From Synechococcus sp. MW101C3 (lineage in GTDB: Bacteria; Cyanobacteriota; Cyanobacteriia; PCC-6307; Cyanobiaceae), in the NCBI RefSeq assembly GCF_002252635.1, contig NZ_NQKX01000006.1, positions 212,394 to 276,393 of the forward strand: a stretch of DNA of 64,000 nt, given 5' to 3'. Position 1 is the first letter of the stretch. Each line of letters opens with the position of its first letter. This document shows positions 40,033 through 48,484 of this stretch, in pieces. The notes under the pieces were generated by a model. It had not been told where the DNA came from. It made no database searches and saw nothing but the letters and a program-made list of their open reading frames with translations. Made by a program: the position numbers and the translations under genes.

Positions 40033-43000
40033 CTAGGCGGCAGTGGGCAGACCCACCACCTGAGTGTGGGCGCCACGGGCCTGGGTGACGCCGATCGTGC
40101 GGGTGGCGGCCGCGATCATCGGGCGCCGGTGGCTGACCACCAGGAACTGGGCCTGGTCCGCCTGGCTGGCGATCAGGGCGGCCAGCCGCTCCACGTTCAC
40201 CCCATCGAGGAAGCTGTCCACCTCGTCGAGGGCATAGAAGGGAGAAGGGCGAAAGCGCTGCAGGGCAAACAGGAAACTCAGCGCCGTGAGCGATTTCTCC
40301 CCCCCTGACATCGAGGCCAGCCGCCGCACCGCCTTGCCCTTGGGGTGGGCCACCAGGGTGAGTCCCCCTTCCAGCGGTTGCTCCGGGTTTTCCAGCTGCA
40401 GGTGTCCTTCGCCATCGGAGAGCCCGGCGAAGATCGTGCGGAAGTGCCCGTCCACAGCCTGGAAGGCCTCCAGGAAGGCCTCCTGACGCAGCGTGGCCAC
40501 GGTTTCAATTCGCAGCAGCAGCTCCTCCCGTTCCTTGCTGAGCACCTCGAGGCGCTCCTCCAGTTCGGCAATCCGCCGCTCCAGCACCTCCAGCTCCTCA
40601 AGGGCAAGCATGTTCACCGGCTCCAGCGCTTCCATCCGCTGCTGCAGCCGCAGCTGCGACTGCTCCAGTGCCGCCAGCCCCGCCTCGCGCACGCCCGCCG
40701 GCAGCTCCGGCAGGGGATCAGGCAGCTCGCGCTGCATCGCCTCCAGCCGCAGCCCCAGCCCCCGCTCCTGCTCAGCCAGTGCAGCGAGCTCCTCCTGCAG
40801 CCGCTGCAGATCCCACTGCTGCTGCTGCAGGGCGAGGCGTGCGGCCGCGAGGCGGGCTTCGGCCTCATCGCGCGCGCGCCGCCGCTCCCCGAAACGTTCC
40901 TGCAGCGCACTTTGCTGGGCTTCCAGGGCGGCTCGGCGCTGTAGGGCCTCGCTCTGCCGCTCCCGCCACTGGCCATGGGCTTCAGACAAGGCGAGCACGG
41001 CCTGACGCAGTCGCTGCTCCTCGCTGGCCAGGGCGTCGAGCTGATGGCCGAGCCGCTCCGCCGCCAGGGTGCGTTCCCGGCGCGCCGTCAGCAGGGCGTC
41101 GCGGTGCTGGCGGGCCTCGTGCAAGGCGGCATCGGCGCTTTCGAGCTCCTGCTGCAGCCCCTGCCAGCGGTCGCTGTCACCGCTGCCCTGGGCGGCGGCC
41201 TCCTCCTGCTCCAGGGCCGCCAGCTGCTGCTGCGGAGCTTCCAGCAGCGCCACCACCTCACTGTGGCGTTGCTGATCGGCAGCTTCGGCGGCGCGGGTGT
41301 GCGCGAGGCGCTCGTTGAGCTGCCGCAGACGCTCCAGCTGGGGGCCGGTAGCCCGCTCAGTGGCAGCGCGCTCGGCTTCAAGGCCGGCCAGCCGTTGCTG
41401 ATGTCCCTGCAGCAGCGGCCGCAACTGCTCCAGCTGGCGCCCCAGCTCAGCCTCCTGGCGGCGGCAGGCCACCAGGCTTTCGCCCAGTTCCAGCAGGCGC
41501 CGCCGCAACGGTTCGGCCTCGTCGTGCTCGCCGCTGCTGCCGAAGCTGAGCCTGTCGCTGCGTTGCTGCAGGCTGCCGCCGGTCATGGCGCCACTGCGCT
41601 CCAGCAGCTCGCCCTCCAGGGTGACGGCGCGGCAACGCCCCAGTTCCTGGCGGGCGCTGGAGAGGTCTTCGAACACCAGCGTGTCGCCGAACACGTAGCG
41701 GAACACCTCGCCGTAGACGGGCTCGTAGCGGATCAGATCCACCGCCCGCCCCACCAGCCCACCGGGGTTGCTCCAGCTGCTGGGCGCCGCCTGGCTGCTG
41801 CCGCCGCGGATGCGGTTCAGGGGCAGGAAGGTGAGCCGGCCGGCCCGGCGGCTCTTGAGCAGCTCGATCGCCCGGGCGGCGATGCGATCGTCGTCGACCA
41901 CCACCTGGCCCAGGCGCGCCCCGGCCGCCACCTCCAGCGCCAGCCGTACCCGTTCCTCCACATCGCCCAGCTGGGCAACAGGGCCGTGGATGCCCTCCAG
42001 GCCGGATTCGAGCAGCAAGCGCAGCGCGCCGGTGCCCCGGCTTTCCTGCAGGGTTTCGCGGCGGCTTTCCAGGCGTGCGATGTCACGCTCCAGGCCGATC
42101 TGTTCCTGCTCCAGCCGGGCGCGGGTGCGTTGCTGCAGCGCCAGGGCTTCGGCCAGCTGCTGGGCCTGCTGCTGCTGCCCGGCCAGGGTGCGCTGCAGCG
42201 CGAGGGTTTCCGTCTCCAGACCGGCCCGCCGTTGCTGCAGCTCCTGGTCGTCGCCGCTGCCGCCCTCCAGCTCGGCGCCCAGTTCCAGCAGGCGCTCCTG
42301 CTGCTGGCGCAACCGCTCAGCCAACTGCTGCCGCTCCTCCAGCAACGGGGCAATCACGCTCTGCAGCTGGCTGCGCTGCTGGCTGCGTCGCTTCTGTGCC
42401 TCCAGCCAGCTGCCCGAACGCCCGGCCACCTCGCCCAGCCGACGCCGCGAGAGGTTGACGGCTGCTTCAGCGTTGTGGCAGGCCTGCTCGGCCGCCTCCA
42501 GCTCCTGGCGATCGTCGTCGCCCGTGAGGGCGTGCTGCTGCTGCCGCAGTTCCCCTTGCTGGCGGCTGAGCGCCTGGCGCTGCTGCTGCAATTGCTCGGC
42601 TTCCTGCTGATTCCGCTCGCCCTGACGGGCCAGTTCCCGGTTGCTGGAGTCGAGGCCGGCCAGTTCGGCCTGAACGCCGAGCAGCTGGTCTTCGCCGAGG
42701 GCCTTCACTTCCGCTTGCAGGGCTTCAAGCTGCTGCGCGTTCTGCTCCAGAGCCTCCTGGGCGGCAGCGATGGCCAGCCGGTCGGCGTCCTGCTGCGCCG
42801 TGAGCGCCGTTTGGCGGCGCGTCACGTCGGCGCGTTGCGCCTGGGCCTGCTCGAAGCGCAGCAGCTGTTCCTGCAGGCGGCCGTCGTGGTGCTGCTGGCG
42901 CAGGTCCTGGTACAAGCGGGCCTTGGCGCAATCGCGCTCGAGTTTCTGGCGGCTAGCCAGCAGCTCCTGCTCAACGATGCGGCAGCGTTCCTGTCGCTCC

Positions 43001-43617
43001 TGCACCTCGTCGAGCTTGGCGCGGGTCTGCTCGATGCGGCTGTCGAACAGGGCCACGCCCGCCAGTTCGTCGATCAGGCCCCGCCGCTCACGTGCGCTCA
43101 TCGACACGATGCGGGTGACATCGCCCTGCATGACCACGTTGCTGCCCTCCGGATCCACCCGCAGGCGCCGCAGCTGGGTCTGCAGTTGCTGCAGGTTGCA
43201 GGGCACGCCATCGGCGCTGTAGCTGCTGCTGTAGGTGCCGCCTGGCGCCACCCTCAGGCGCCGGCTCACGGTCCATTCGCGCTGGCCGGCCTGGATCCAG
43301 GGGCCCTCTGCCGGGGCTTCAAGGCCCTCTTCGGTGCCATCCGGCTGCCAGTCGCCGAGATCAAAGCGCACACTCACCACCGTTTCGGCGGCCTTGCCCT
43401 GGCGCAACACGGCGCTGTTGATCAGATCCGGCAGGCGCTCGGCCCGCATGCCGCGGCTGGAAGCCAGGCCCAGGCAGAAGAGCACTGCATCCAGGATGTT
43501 GCTCTTGCCCGAACCGTTCGGCCCGGTGACCACGGTGAAATTGGGTTCGAGGCTGATCGCCAGCGATCCGCCGAACGACTTGAAATGTTTGAACTCGACC
43601 TGATTGATGTGAACCAA
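40033..43617 (-). CDS. smc: chromosome segregation protein SMC
   Basis: 1194 residues. Walker A GPNGSGKSN (32-40) in MVHINQVEFKHFKSFGGSLAISLEPNFTVVTGPNGSGKSNILDAVLFCLG. Long coiled coils rich in Gln, Leu and Arg occupy about 170-500 and 680-1000. The hinge lies near 515-660 (LLLESGLEGIHGPVAQLGDVEERVRLALEVAAG). The C-terminal signature is ASMSGGEKSLTALSFLFALQRFRPSPFYALDEVDSFLDGVNVERLAALI. It forms the condensin-like ring that compacts and segregates chromosomes, together with ScpA/ScpB, which are not in this window. Divergent from the DUF883-like gene. Confidence 0.98.
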   Translation of the reverse strand: MVHINQVEFKHFKSFGGSLAISLEPNFTVVTGPNGSGKSNILDAVLFCLGLASSRGMRAERLPDLINSAVLRQGKAAETVVSVRFDLGDWQPDGTEEGLEAPAEGPWIQAGQREWTVSRRLRVAPGGTYSSSYSADGVPCNLQQLQTQLRRLRVDPEGSNVVMQGDVTRIVSMSARERRGLIDELAGVALFDSRIEQTRAKLDEVQERQERCRIVEQELLASRQKLERDCAKARLYQDLRQQHHDGRLQEQLLRFEQAQAQRADVTRRQTALTAQQDADRLAIAAAQEALEQNAQQLEALQAEVKALGEDQLLGVQAELAGLDSSNRELARQGERNQQEAEQLQQQRQALSRQQGELRQQQHALTGDDDRQELEAAEQACHNAEAAVNLSRRRLGEVAGRSGSWLEAQKRRSQQRSQLQSVIAPLLEERQQLAERLRQQQERLLELGAELEGGSGDDQELQQRRAGLETETLALQRTLAGQQQQAQQLAEALALQQRTRARLEQEQIGLERDIARLESRRETLQESRGTGALRLLLESGLEGIHGPVAQLGDVEERVRLALEVAAGARLGQVVVDDDRIAARAIELLKSRRAGRLTFLPLNRIRGGSSQAAPSSWSNPGGLVGRAVDLIRYEPVYGEVFRYVFGDTLVFEDLSSARQELGRCRAVTLEGELLERSGAMTGGSLQQRSDRLSFGSSGEHDEAEPLRRRLLELGESLVACRRQEAELGRQLEQLRPLLQGHQQRLAGLEAERAATERATGPQLERLRQLNERLAHTRAAEAADQQRHSEVVALLEAPQQQLAALEQEEAAAQGSGDSDRWQGLQQELESADAALHEARQHRDALLTARRERTLAAERLGHQLDALASEEQRLRQAVLALSEAHGQWRERQSEALQRRAALEAQQSALQERFGERRRARDEAEARLAAARLALQQQQWDLQRLQEELAALAEQERGLGLRLEAMQRELPDPLPELPAGVREAGLAALEQSQLRLQQRMEALEPVNMLALEELEVLERRIAELEERLEVLSKEREELLLRIETVATLRQEAFLEAFQAVDGHFRTIFAGLSDGEGHLQLENPEQPLEGGLTLVAHPKGKAVRRLASMSGGEKSLTALSFLFALQRFRPSPFYALDEVDSFLDGVNVERLAALIASQADQAQFLVVSHRRPMIAAATRTIGVTQARGAHTQVVGLPTAA

Positions 43618-43728
43618 CAGGCCCGCGCTTCGAGCAGGCCGAATCTATCGGACTCCGACACAATCTCAACCCCCACCCGCGAGGCGCTGCTTAGCCTGGA
43701 ACCGCAAGCGTCACCCCCGGGCAGCCCC
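43618..43728. promoter_or_regulatory. divergent promoter region smc / DUF883-like gene
   Basis: 111 bases between two divergent starts. A TATCGGACT-like stretch lies in the middle. Promoters for both directions are expected, but none is clearly recognisable. Confidence 0.3.
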
Positions 43729-44145
43729 ATGGATCAGCACACCCCGACGCTCAGCGCCGAACGGTTCCGCGAGCGGTTCGAGGCCCTGCTGCCCACCATC
43801 CAGCAGGAATGGCCCCAGGTGGCAAAGGAAACCCTAGAAGCCACCCGCGGCAGCTTCGACGAGGTGGCCTCCCTGATCGCCGAGCACACCGGCCGCACCG
43901 TCAGCGGAGTGCGTGGCCAGCTGCTGGATCTGCTTCATGGCGCCTCCGATCAGACCCGCCAGCTGGCCGATCGCATCGGTCCCCTGGAGGAGCAGCTGGA
44001 GAACCTGCTCGACGACCTGAACACCAGCCTGCGGCCCCGCCTTGAGAAGCCAGTACGTGAGCGCCCCCTGCTGGCCGTGAGCGTGGCGGCGGCCGTCGGG
44101 GTCGTGGTCGGCCTGCTGCTCTCCACCGGGCGGCGCTCCGAATGA
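43729..44145 (+). CDS. DUF883/YqjD-ElaB-like membrane-anchored protein
   Basis: 138 residues from ATG 43729 (MDQHTPTLSAERFRERFEALLPTIQQEWPQVAKETLEATRGSFDEVASLIAEHTGRTVSGVRGQL). A long amphipathic helical region is followed by RLEKPVRERPLLAVSVAAAVGVVVGLLLSTGRRSE, a single C-terminal membrane helix with the 'RERPLLAVSVAAAVG' pattern of the ElaB/YqjD family. Those proteins tether ribosomes or respond to stress in E. coli. The role here is unproven. It overlaps the next gene by 4 bases. Confidence 0.82.
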   Translation: MDQHTPTLSAERFRERFEALLPTIQQEWPQVAKETLEATRGSFDEVASLIAEHTGRTVSGVRGQLLDLLHGASDQTRQLADRIGPLEEQLENLLDDLNTSLRPRLEKPVRERPLLAVSVAAAVGVVVGLLLSTGRRSE

Positions 44146-44546
44146 GTGGCGACAACCACCGCCGCAACGACGAGGGCGCCGGCGTGGGCCGCATGGCAGC
44201 GGGACGCATCACCGCCCTGGTGGCTTCGGTGATGGACCTGCACGTGCGCATCGCCCTGCAGGAGGCCGACAAGGAGAAGCGCCGCCTGATCAGCGGCGGC
44301 CTGCTGCTCGGTGCGGGCATCAGCATGGTGATACTGGCCACGGTGGCCAGCCAGCTGGCCCTGGTGCTCTGGCTGCAGCTGGGGCTGGCCTGGGGCTGGA
44401 TCCGGTCGGTGCTGGCCGTGATGGCCCTCGATCTGGTGCTGGCCGGGCTGTTCCTGCGCATCGGCGGGCAGCTCACCAAGGGGCCCTACCTGCCCCAGAC
44501 CACCGCTGGCCTGACCAAGACCACGCGAGCGATTCTGGGCCGCTGA
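44142..44546 (+). CDS. phage holin-like (YqjE / holin-X family) membrane protein
   Basis: 134 residues. A polar N-terminus and a membrane-proximal helix (GRMAAGRITALVASVMDLHVRIALQEADKEKRRLISG) precede two hydrophobic helices (GLLLGAGISMVILATVASQLALVLWLQLG and SVLAVMALDLVLAGLFLRIGGQ). This is the layout of the YqjE / Actinobacterial holin-X superfamily. It starts inside the upstream stop (ATGA). The pair resembles the E. coli yqjD-yqjE arrangement. No phage genes are nearby, so it is not a true lysis holin. Confidence 0.82.
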   Translation: MSGDNHRRNDEGAGVGRMAAGRITALVASVMDLHVRIALQEADKEKRRLISGGLLLGAGISMVILATVASQLALVLWLQLGLAWGWIRSVLAVMALDLVLAGLFLRIGGQLTKGPYLPQTTAGLTKTTRAILGR

Positions 44547-44579
44547 GGCACGCGCCAGGCGGTCGCGATCAGCGGAGGT

Positions 44580-44617
44580 GTTCAGCGGAAGAGTTCAGCG
44601 GAAGAGTTCAGCGGATC
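44580..44617. repeat. short 13-bp tandem repeat at the end of the RlmL-like gene
   Basis: TTCAGCGGAAGAG is repeated twice, plus a partial third copy ending TTCAGCGGATCG. The last copy overlaps the stop end of the methyltransferase gene. Confidence 0.75.
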
Positions 44618-45789
44618 GTGTAATTCAGCCAGCGGCAATCGATTCCGCCGTTGCTCACCGGAACGCGCCGGTTGGCCTTCATGCGCAGGGCGCCGGTGTG
44701 GGCGGCGTTGCCGCTCAGCAGCCACAACGACCAGCCGGAGCAGCGCTCCTTGAGCAGGCGGCCGAGATCGCTGTAGAGCGCCTCCAGATCGTCGTCGGCG
44801 CCGAGGCGCTCGCCATAGGGAGGGTTGCAGACCAGCACGCCGGGGGTTTCCGGGGGCTGGAAGTCCCGCACATCACCGGCTTGCAGGTCGATCCAGGGGG
44901 CCACACCGGCCGCGGCGGCATTGTGGCGTGCCTGCTCCAGCACGTCCGCGTTCTGCTCGCGTCCCACGATCGGCGCCAACGGGCTGCCGTCGGCCAGACC
45001 GGTGCGGCGGCGGCAGGCGGCAGCAGCCACCGCCTGCCGCCACAGCTCCGGGTCGAAGTCGGGCCAGCCCTCGATCGCGAAACGGCGCGGCTGGGGCTGA
45101 CCGTTGGCGTCATCCAGCAGCCCCGGAGCCCGCGCCAGCGCCAGACAGGCCGCCTCGATCAGCAGGGTGCCGGAACCGCACAGCGGATCCGCCAGCGGCA
45201 CCTGGCCATCCCAGCCCGTGCAGGCGATCAGGCCGGCGGCCAGGTTCTCCTTGAGCGGCGCCAGGCCCATGGCCGCCCGCCAGCCGCGGCGGTGCAGGCT
45301 GCTGCCGGCGGCTTCCACGCTCAGTTGCGCCTGGCCGCCGCCCAGGTGCAGTTGCAGGCTGAGATCGGGATGGTCCAGGTCGATGCCGGAGCGGCGGCCG
45401 TGGCGTTGGCGCTGCAGATCCACAAGAGCGTTCTTCACCTGCAGGGCCGTGAAGTGGCTGTGGTTGAGGCCCGGGGCCGAGCCGGTCACATCGACGCGGA
45501 AGCTGGCGTCCGGCGGCAGCCAGTGGTCCCAGTCGGCTGCCCGTTGGATGCCGTCGTAGAGCGCATCGGCGCCCGCACAGGGAAAGACCGCCAGGCGCCG
45601 CAGCAGGCGAAAGGGCAGACGCGCCTCCAGCAGCACGCGATAGAAGCCCGCCGGCTCGATCCGAAAGCTGGCCGCCCGCCGTAAGGGCCGCACATCGCTG
45701 GCACCGAGCTGGGCCAGCTCCTCAGCGCCCTGCTGCTCCAGGCCCTGGGGCAGCACCGCCACGGCAGCGACAGGTTCGGTCATGCCCAC
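44608..45789 (-). CDS. THUMP-domain class I SAM RNA methyltransferase (RlmL/RlmK-N family)
   Basis: 393 residues. The THUMP domain occupies about 60-170. The methyltransferase motif I is PLADPLCGSGTLLIEAACLALARAPG, and motif IV is VLVCNPPYGERLG (near residue 320-328), the N6-adenine/N2-guanine signature. GREQNADVLEQARHNAAAAG is the SAM-adenosine segment. Homologues methylate 23S rRNA guanine (RlmL type, N2-G2445). This protein lacks the RlmK C-terminal half. Divergent from ssrA across about 48 bases. Confidence 0.92.
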   Translation of the reverse strand: MGMTEPVAAVAVLPQGLEQQGAEELAQLGASDVRPLRRAASFRIEPAGFYRVLLEARLPFRLLRRLAVFPCAGADALYDGIQRAADWDHWLPPDASFRVDVTGSAPGLNHSHFTALQVKNALVDLQRQRHGRRSGIDLDHPDLSLQLHLGGGQAQLSVEAAGSSLHRRGWRAAMGLAPLKENLAAGLIACTGWDGQVPLADPLCGSGTLLIEAACLALARAPGLLDDANGQPQPRRFAIEGWPDFDPELWRQAVAAAACRRRTGLADGSPLAPIVGREQNADVLEQARHNAAAAGVAPWIDLQAGDVRDFQPPETPGVLVCNPPYGERLGADDDLEALYSDLGRLLKERCSGWSLWLLSGNAAHTGALRMKANRRVPVSNGGIDCRWLNYTIR

Positions 45790-45836
45790 CGGCTTTCCCC
45801 CATGCCCTGTGCCTTCACTGCTGCCACAATGACAAG

Positions 45837-45906
45837 GTCCGTCCTCGGGCGGACTAGGTGGCTCACACCGGTGCTTCGGACAGCGGTTCGATTCCGCTCA
45901 GCTCCA
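45837..45906 (+). ncRNA. ssrA: tmRNA acceptor piece (permuted, two-piece ssrA)
   Basis: First half of a circularly permuted tmRNA gene. The T-arm reads AGCGGTTCGATTCCGCT. The 3' acceptor strand CAGCTCC plus discriminator A pairs with GGGGCTG at the start of the coding piece located downstream. No CCA is encoded. The 5' limit is approximate, set by the GTCCG/CGGAC stem. In mature form this piece carries the alanine and base-pairs with the coding piece. Confidence 0.88.
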
Positions 45907-45928
45907 TTCCCGCCTCTGCGGGCCTCCA
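45907..45928 (+). other. tmRNA internal spacer removed on maturation
   Basis: Joins the acceptor 3' end to the coding 5' end and contains CCCGC/GCGGG, a small hairpin likely recognised by processing RNases. Such a linker is characteristic of permuted tmRNA precursors. Confidence 0.75.
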
Positions 45929-46100
45929 GGGGCTGCAATGGTTTCGACGGGGTATGAGGAGGGTGACTGAAGCCTGCTCGGTAAGAGCAAACCCGTAACA
46001 GCGAACAACATCGTTCGTTTCTCCCGTCAGACCGCCCCTGTGGCTGCCTGACTCCTATAGGGAGATGGGGTAAGTCAGCCTTATCACCCAAATGACTCAC
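45929..46100 (+). ncRNA. ssrA: tmRNA coding piece with proteolysis tag
   Basis: Begins GGGGCTGCAATGGTTTCGACGGGG-like, the universal tmRNA 5' end, whose first seven bases pair with the acceptor piece. The tag frame runs 46001-46051 and reads ANNIVRFSRQTAPVAA then stop, ending in the AA degron recognised by Clp proteases. Trans-translation rescues stalled ribosomes. The 3' end is approximate and lies before the terminator. Two-piece tmRNA in cyanobacteria is known from the Prochlorococcus/marine Synechococcus/Cyanobium lineage. Confidence 0.93.
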
Positions 46101-46124
46101 GGGGGCTGGAAGGCCCCCATTTCA
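46101..46124 (+). terminator. terminator after ssrA
   Basis: GGGGGC / GCCCCC stem with TGGAAG loop, followed by ATTTCATT, directly after the tmRNA coding piece. Confidence 0.8.
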
Positions 46125-46782
46125 TTGGCGCCTGCAGCGGACCTTCCTGAGCGGTTCTGTTGGTCTTCCGAGGGGAAGATCGCTGCACCCAACGCCTGCC
46201 TTGCGGTGGTGTCCATCACCGTCCGATCTGTGCGGCCAGGCCCGGCAGGATGAACAGCTGGCCTGGCATCATCATTCACCCGTGCCAGGTGGACGCACGT
46301 CAGGAAAAGCGCTCTTGATCGCGTTCATTTGCCCTGCTGCGCTGCTGCCCCATGGGTTGGGGTCCGGCATGTCTGTGTTCTGCGGCCTTGGCGCCATGAG
46401 CGCCAGTTCCTTGGCGGCGGCACTTACAGAAACGCTGGGGTGGCAAAGATCTGCTCAACACATACGAAGCAGCACGCTATCGATCCCTCCCAATCGATCA
46501 CCTCACAGGGACCACTCTGATGTGGGCTGATCTCGATCGATGTTGAACCGGGTCGGCATGCCCGACCAATGACTGTGCTGAAGACGTTCGTCTGGCTTGA
46601 GCAGCAGCCGAGCAGATGCACGGCAAGGGTGCGGGCCATTGTTGGCGCGGCGATCTCGCGGTCGCCGCGGCTGCCATGGGCTCTGGGCCGCTGCCGCGGC
46701 CATCGGCGCATAGCTTCGCTGCCGCTCCGGCGGCCCCTTGGCAAGCCGATCAGCGCCGATACGTTGAGCCGGCTTGTGTGGC
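46125..46782. other. gene-poor region between ssrA and the M23 peptidase
   Basis: About 660 bases. Several frames of up to 109 codons are open on both strands, but none looks like a known family and all are compositionally poor. The first half is less GC-rich than the flanks. It must include the peptidase promoter. No tRNA or clear small RNA was recognised. Confidence 0.4.
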
Positions 46783-47583
46783 ATGGCGGACATGAAGCGG
46801 GCAGCTGACACTGGCGTGCGGCGCAGCCGGCAGCGGCCTGGCCGGAGGCGCGCCGAAGCCGGTGGGGGCAAGGCGCTGGCCTTGCTGCTGGCGCTGTGTT
46901 GCCTGACCTGGGCAACCTGCGGTGCTGTGGCTGCCTACGAGAGCGCTCTGCCGCCGCGGCCGCTGGACGTGCCTGCCGAAACTCCGGTGGCGGACTTGGG
47001 CGCCAACGAGGCGTTGCCAGAGCACCTGCTGGCCGTGCTGCAGCCCGGCCCTCAGCCCCACCCGGAGCCGCTGCCCCTGGCCGCCGGCACTCTGCCGCTG
47101 CCACCACCCACACCGCCACCACTGCTGGTGCCGCTGGGGAACAGCCCCGTGCTGGCCTATCCCCTGGCCGTGCCGGCCACCGAGCTCGACCCTTACGGCT
47201 GGCGTTACTCAGAGTCGCGTGGTCGCTGGCGGATGCATGCCGGTGTGGACCTGATCGTCCCCGCTGAATCGGCCGTGCTGGCGGCCCTGCCCGGCACCAC
47301 CAGGCTGGTGGATGACGTGAGCGGGTACGGCCTCACGGTGGTGATCGATCACGGCGATGGCTGGCTCACGCTTTATGCGCACCTGCTCGATGTGGCCGTG
47401 GTGCCCGGGCAGGGTGTGAGCAGCGGTGAACGCATCGGCCGGGTAGGCCAGACAGGCAGAGCAACCACGCCCCACCTGCACTTCGAGCTGCGGCGCCAAC
47501 GGGACGGCCGCACCGTGGCCATGGATCCATGGCCGGTGATGGCGGCGCCGCTGCTGGCTGGCGCGGCGGCTGTAGGCCGCTGA
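46783..47583 (+). CDS. M23 family (LytM/peptidoglycan) metallopeptidase
   Basis: 266 residues from ATG 46783; ATG 46792 or TTG 46774 are alternatives. A twin-basic N-terminus and one hydrophobic helix (GKALALLLALCCLTWATCGAVAAYESALP) serve as signal or anchor. A Pro-rich linker (about 45-125) precedes the LytM domain: RWRMHAGVDLIVPAESAVLAALPGTTRLVDD with zinc ligands HxxxD; GYGLTVVIDHGDGWLTLYAHL; GRATTPHLHFELRRQ with HxH. All catalytic residues are present, so an active periplasmic peptidoglycan endopeptidase is likely. Confidence 0.9.
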   Translation: MADMKRAADTGVRRSRQRPGRRRAEAGGGKALALLLALCCLTWATCGAVAAYESALPPRPLDVPAETPVADLGANEALPEHLLAVLQPGPQPHPEPLPLAAGTLPLPPPTPPPLLVPLGNSPVLAYPLAVPATELDPYGWRYSESRGRWRMHAGVDLIVPAESAVLAALPGTTRLVDDVSGYGLTVVIDHGDGWLTLYAHLLDVAVVPGQGVSSGERIGRVGQTGRATTPHLHFELRRQRDGRTVAMDPWPVMAAPLLAGAAAVGR

Positions 47584-47624
47584 ACCGCGATGGCTGCAGA
47601 AGGCGGATGCCGCAGCCCCGGTCC

Positions 47625-47834
47625 TCAGGGCTGCAGTGGTTTCATGATGGCGTCTTCCCTTTGCGTCTCCAGCTGGGTTTGCTGGCGTGCCGCTTCCTGG
47701 GCGCGGCGCAGGCTGCCGTCCATCGCCGCAGGGCCGGTCGGAGCGGCACCTGTGGGTGGAGCGGGGGCGCCCATGCGTGTCCACCACAGGCCGCCCAGCA
47801 GCAGAGCGGCGATCAACAGCGTGAGGAGTCCCAT
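47625..47834 (-). CDS. small single-helix membrane protein, unknown
   Basis: 69 residues from ATG 47834 (MGLLTLLIAALLLGGLWWTRMGAPAPPTG); nine more residues if it starts at 47861. One N-terminal membrane helix and a polar Gln/Arg/Glu-rich helix (SLRRAQEAARQQTQLETQREDAIMKPLQ). No known family. Convergent with the M23 gene. The hydrophobic-then-amphipathic layout argues for a real gene, but homology was not checked. Confidence 0.5.
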   Translation of the reverse strand: MGLLTLLIAALLLGGLWWTRMGAPAPPTGAAPTGPAAMDGSLRRAQEAARQQTQLETQREDAIMKPLQP

Positions 47835-47936
47835 GGCGGCGCAAGGGTGTGGACTGAGCATGGCGTGGCAGGGCGCTGGCGGCAGCAGCCGGGGCCGACC
47901 GGTGGCACGCTGGGACCCGCCGCCCCGGGGAGGGCC

Positions 47937-48479
47937 ATGCCTGCCTTGAACCGCTGCGCTGTGAGCGTCGTGCCGCGCCAGCCCCTGCTCGACTGGGCCT
48001 TAGGGCTCGGCCTGGAGCTGCCGGGAGCAGCCGCGCGTGAAGCCGGGCTGTATCTGCTCCCCCCCTATGCCACCGATGCGGAGGCGGAAGGCTTGCTGCG
48101 CCGCGCCCACGCTGTGATCTTTGAAACGGAACTGGCGGTGTGGTGCCCCGTGCAGCACCTCTGGCCCCAGGACCGCAGCTACGGAGTGTTCCGCCGTTGG
48201 TTCGAGCCCCGTTTCCATCCACTGGTGCAGGATCTCGTCGCAGGCGGCAGCCTCACCGCCGACTCCTCCAAGGCGGCCGTCCTGGCCGCCGCTGCTGCCC
48301 GTGCTCCGCTGGCGGGCGATGACGCAATGCCAGAGCGGACGGGCATGCCGCTGCCGCTGCGAATCCTGGCCGGGGTCGGTGCGCTGTCGTTTCTGCTGAT
48401 TGGCCTCAACAGCCTGCTGCTGCCGCCGGCCGCCCCACCGGCCGCCCCGCCCCAGCCACCGGCCGGTCAGGCGACCTGA
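47937..48479 (+). CDS. conserved-looking hypothetical protein with C-terminal membrane helix
   Basis: 180 residues from ATG 47937 (MPALNRCAVSVVPRQPLLDWALGLGLELPGAAAREAGLYLLPPYATDAEAEGLLRRAHAVIFETELAVWC). A folded N-terminal domain of about 115 residues, rich in Trp and aromatic pairs (WCPVQHLWPQDRSYGVFRRWFEPRFHPLVQDL), then a hydrophobic helix LPLRILAGVGALSFLLIGLNSLLLPPAAPPAAPP and a Pro/Ala tail. I cannot name the family. It is followed five bases later by a GAP-family membrane gene. Confidence 0.7.
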   Translation: MPALNRCAVSVVPRQPLLDWALGLGLELPGAAAREAGLYLLPPYATDAEAEGLLRRAHAVIFETELAVWCPVQHLWPQDRSYGVFRRWFEPRFHPLVQDLVAGGSLTADSSKAAVLAAAAARAPLAGDDAMPERTGMPLPLRILAGVGALSFLLIGLNSLLLPPAAPPAAPPQPPAGQAT

Positions 48480-48484
48480 GCGCG

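Noticed and set aside
40975..43728. Very long plus-strand frame opposite smc
   Set aside because: It is an antisense shadow of smc's Gln/Leu-rich coiled coil. Only the last part from 43729 is a real gene (DUF883-like).
44142..44546. Phage holin, as a sign of a prophage
   Set aside because: The family name is misleading. No endolysin, capsid, terminase or integrase genes are nearby, and the partner gene is DUF883-like.
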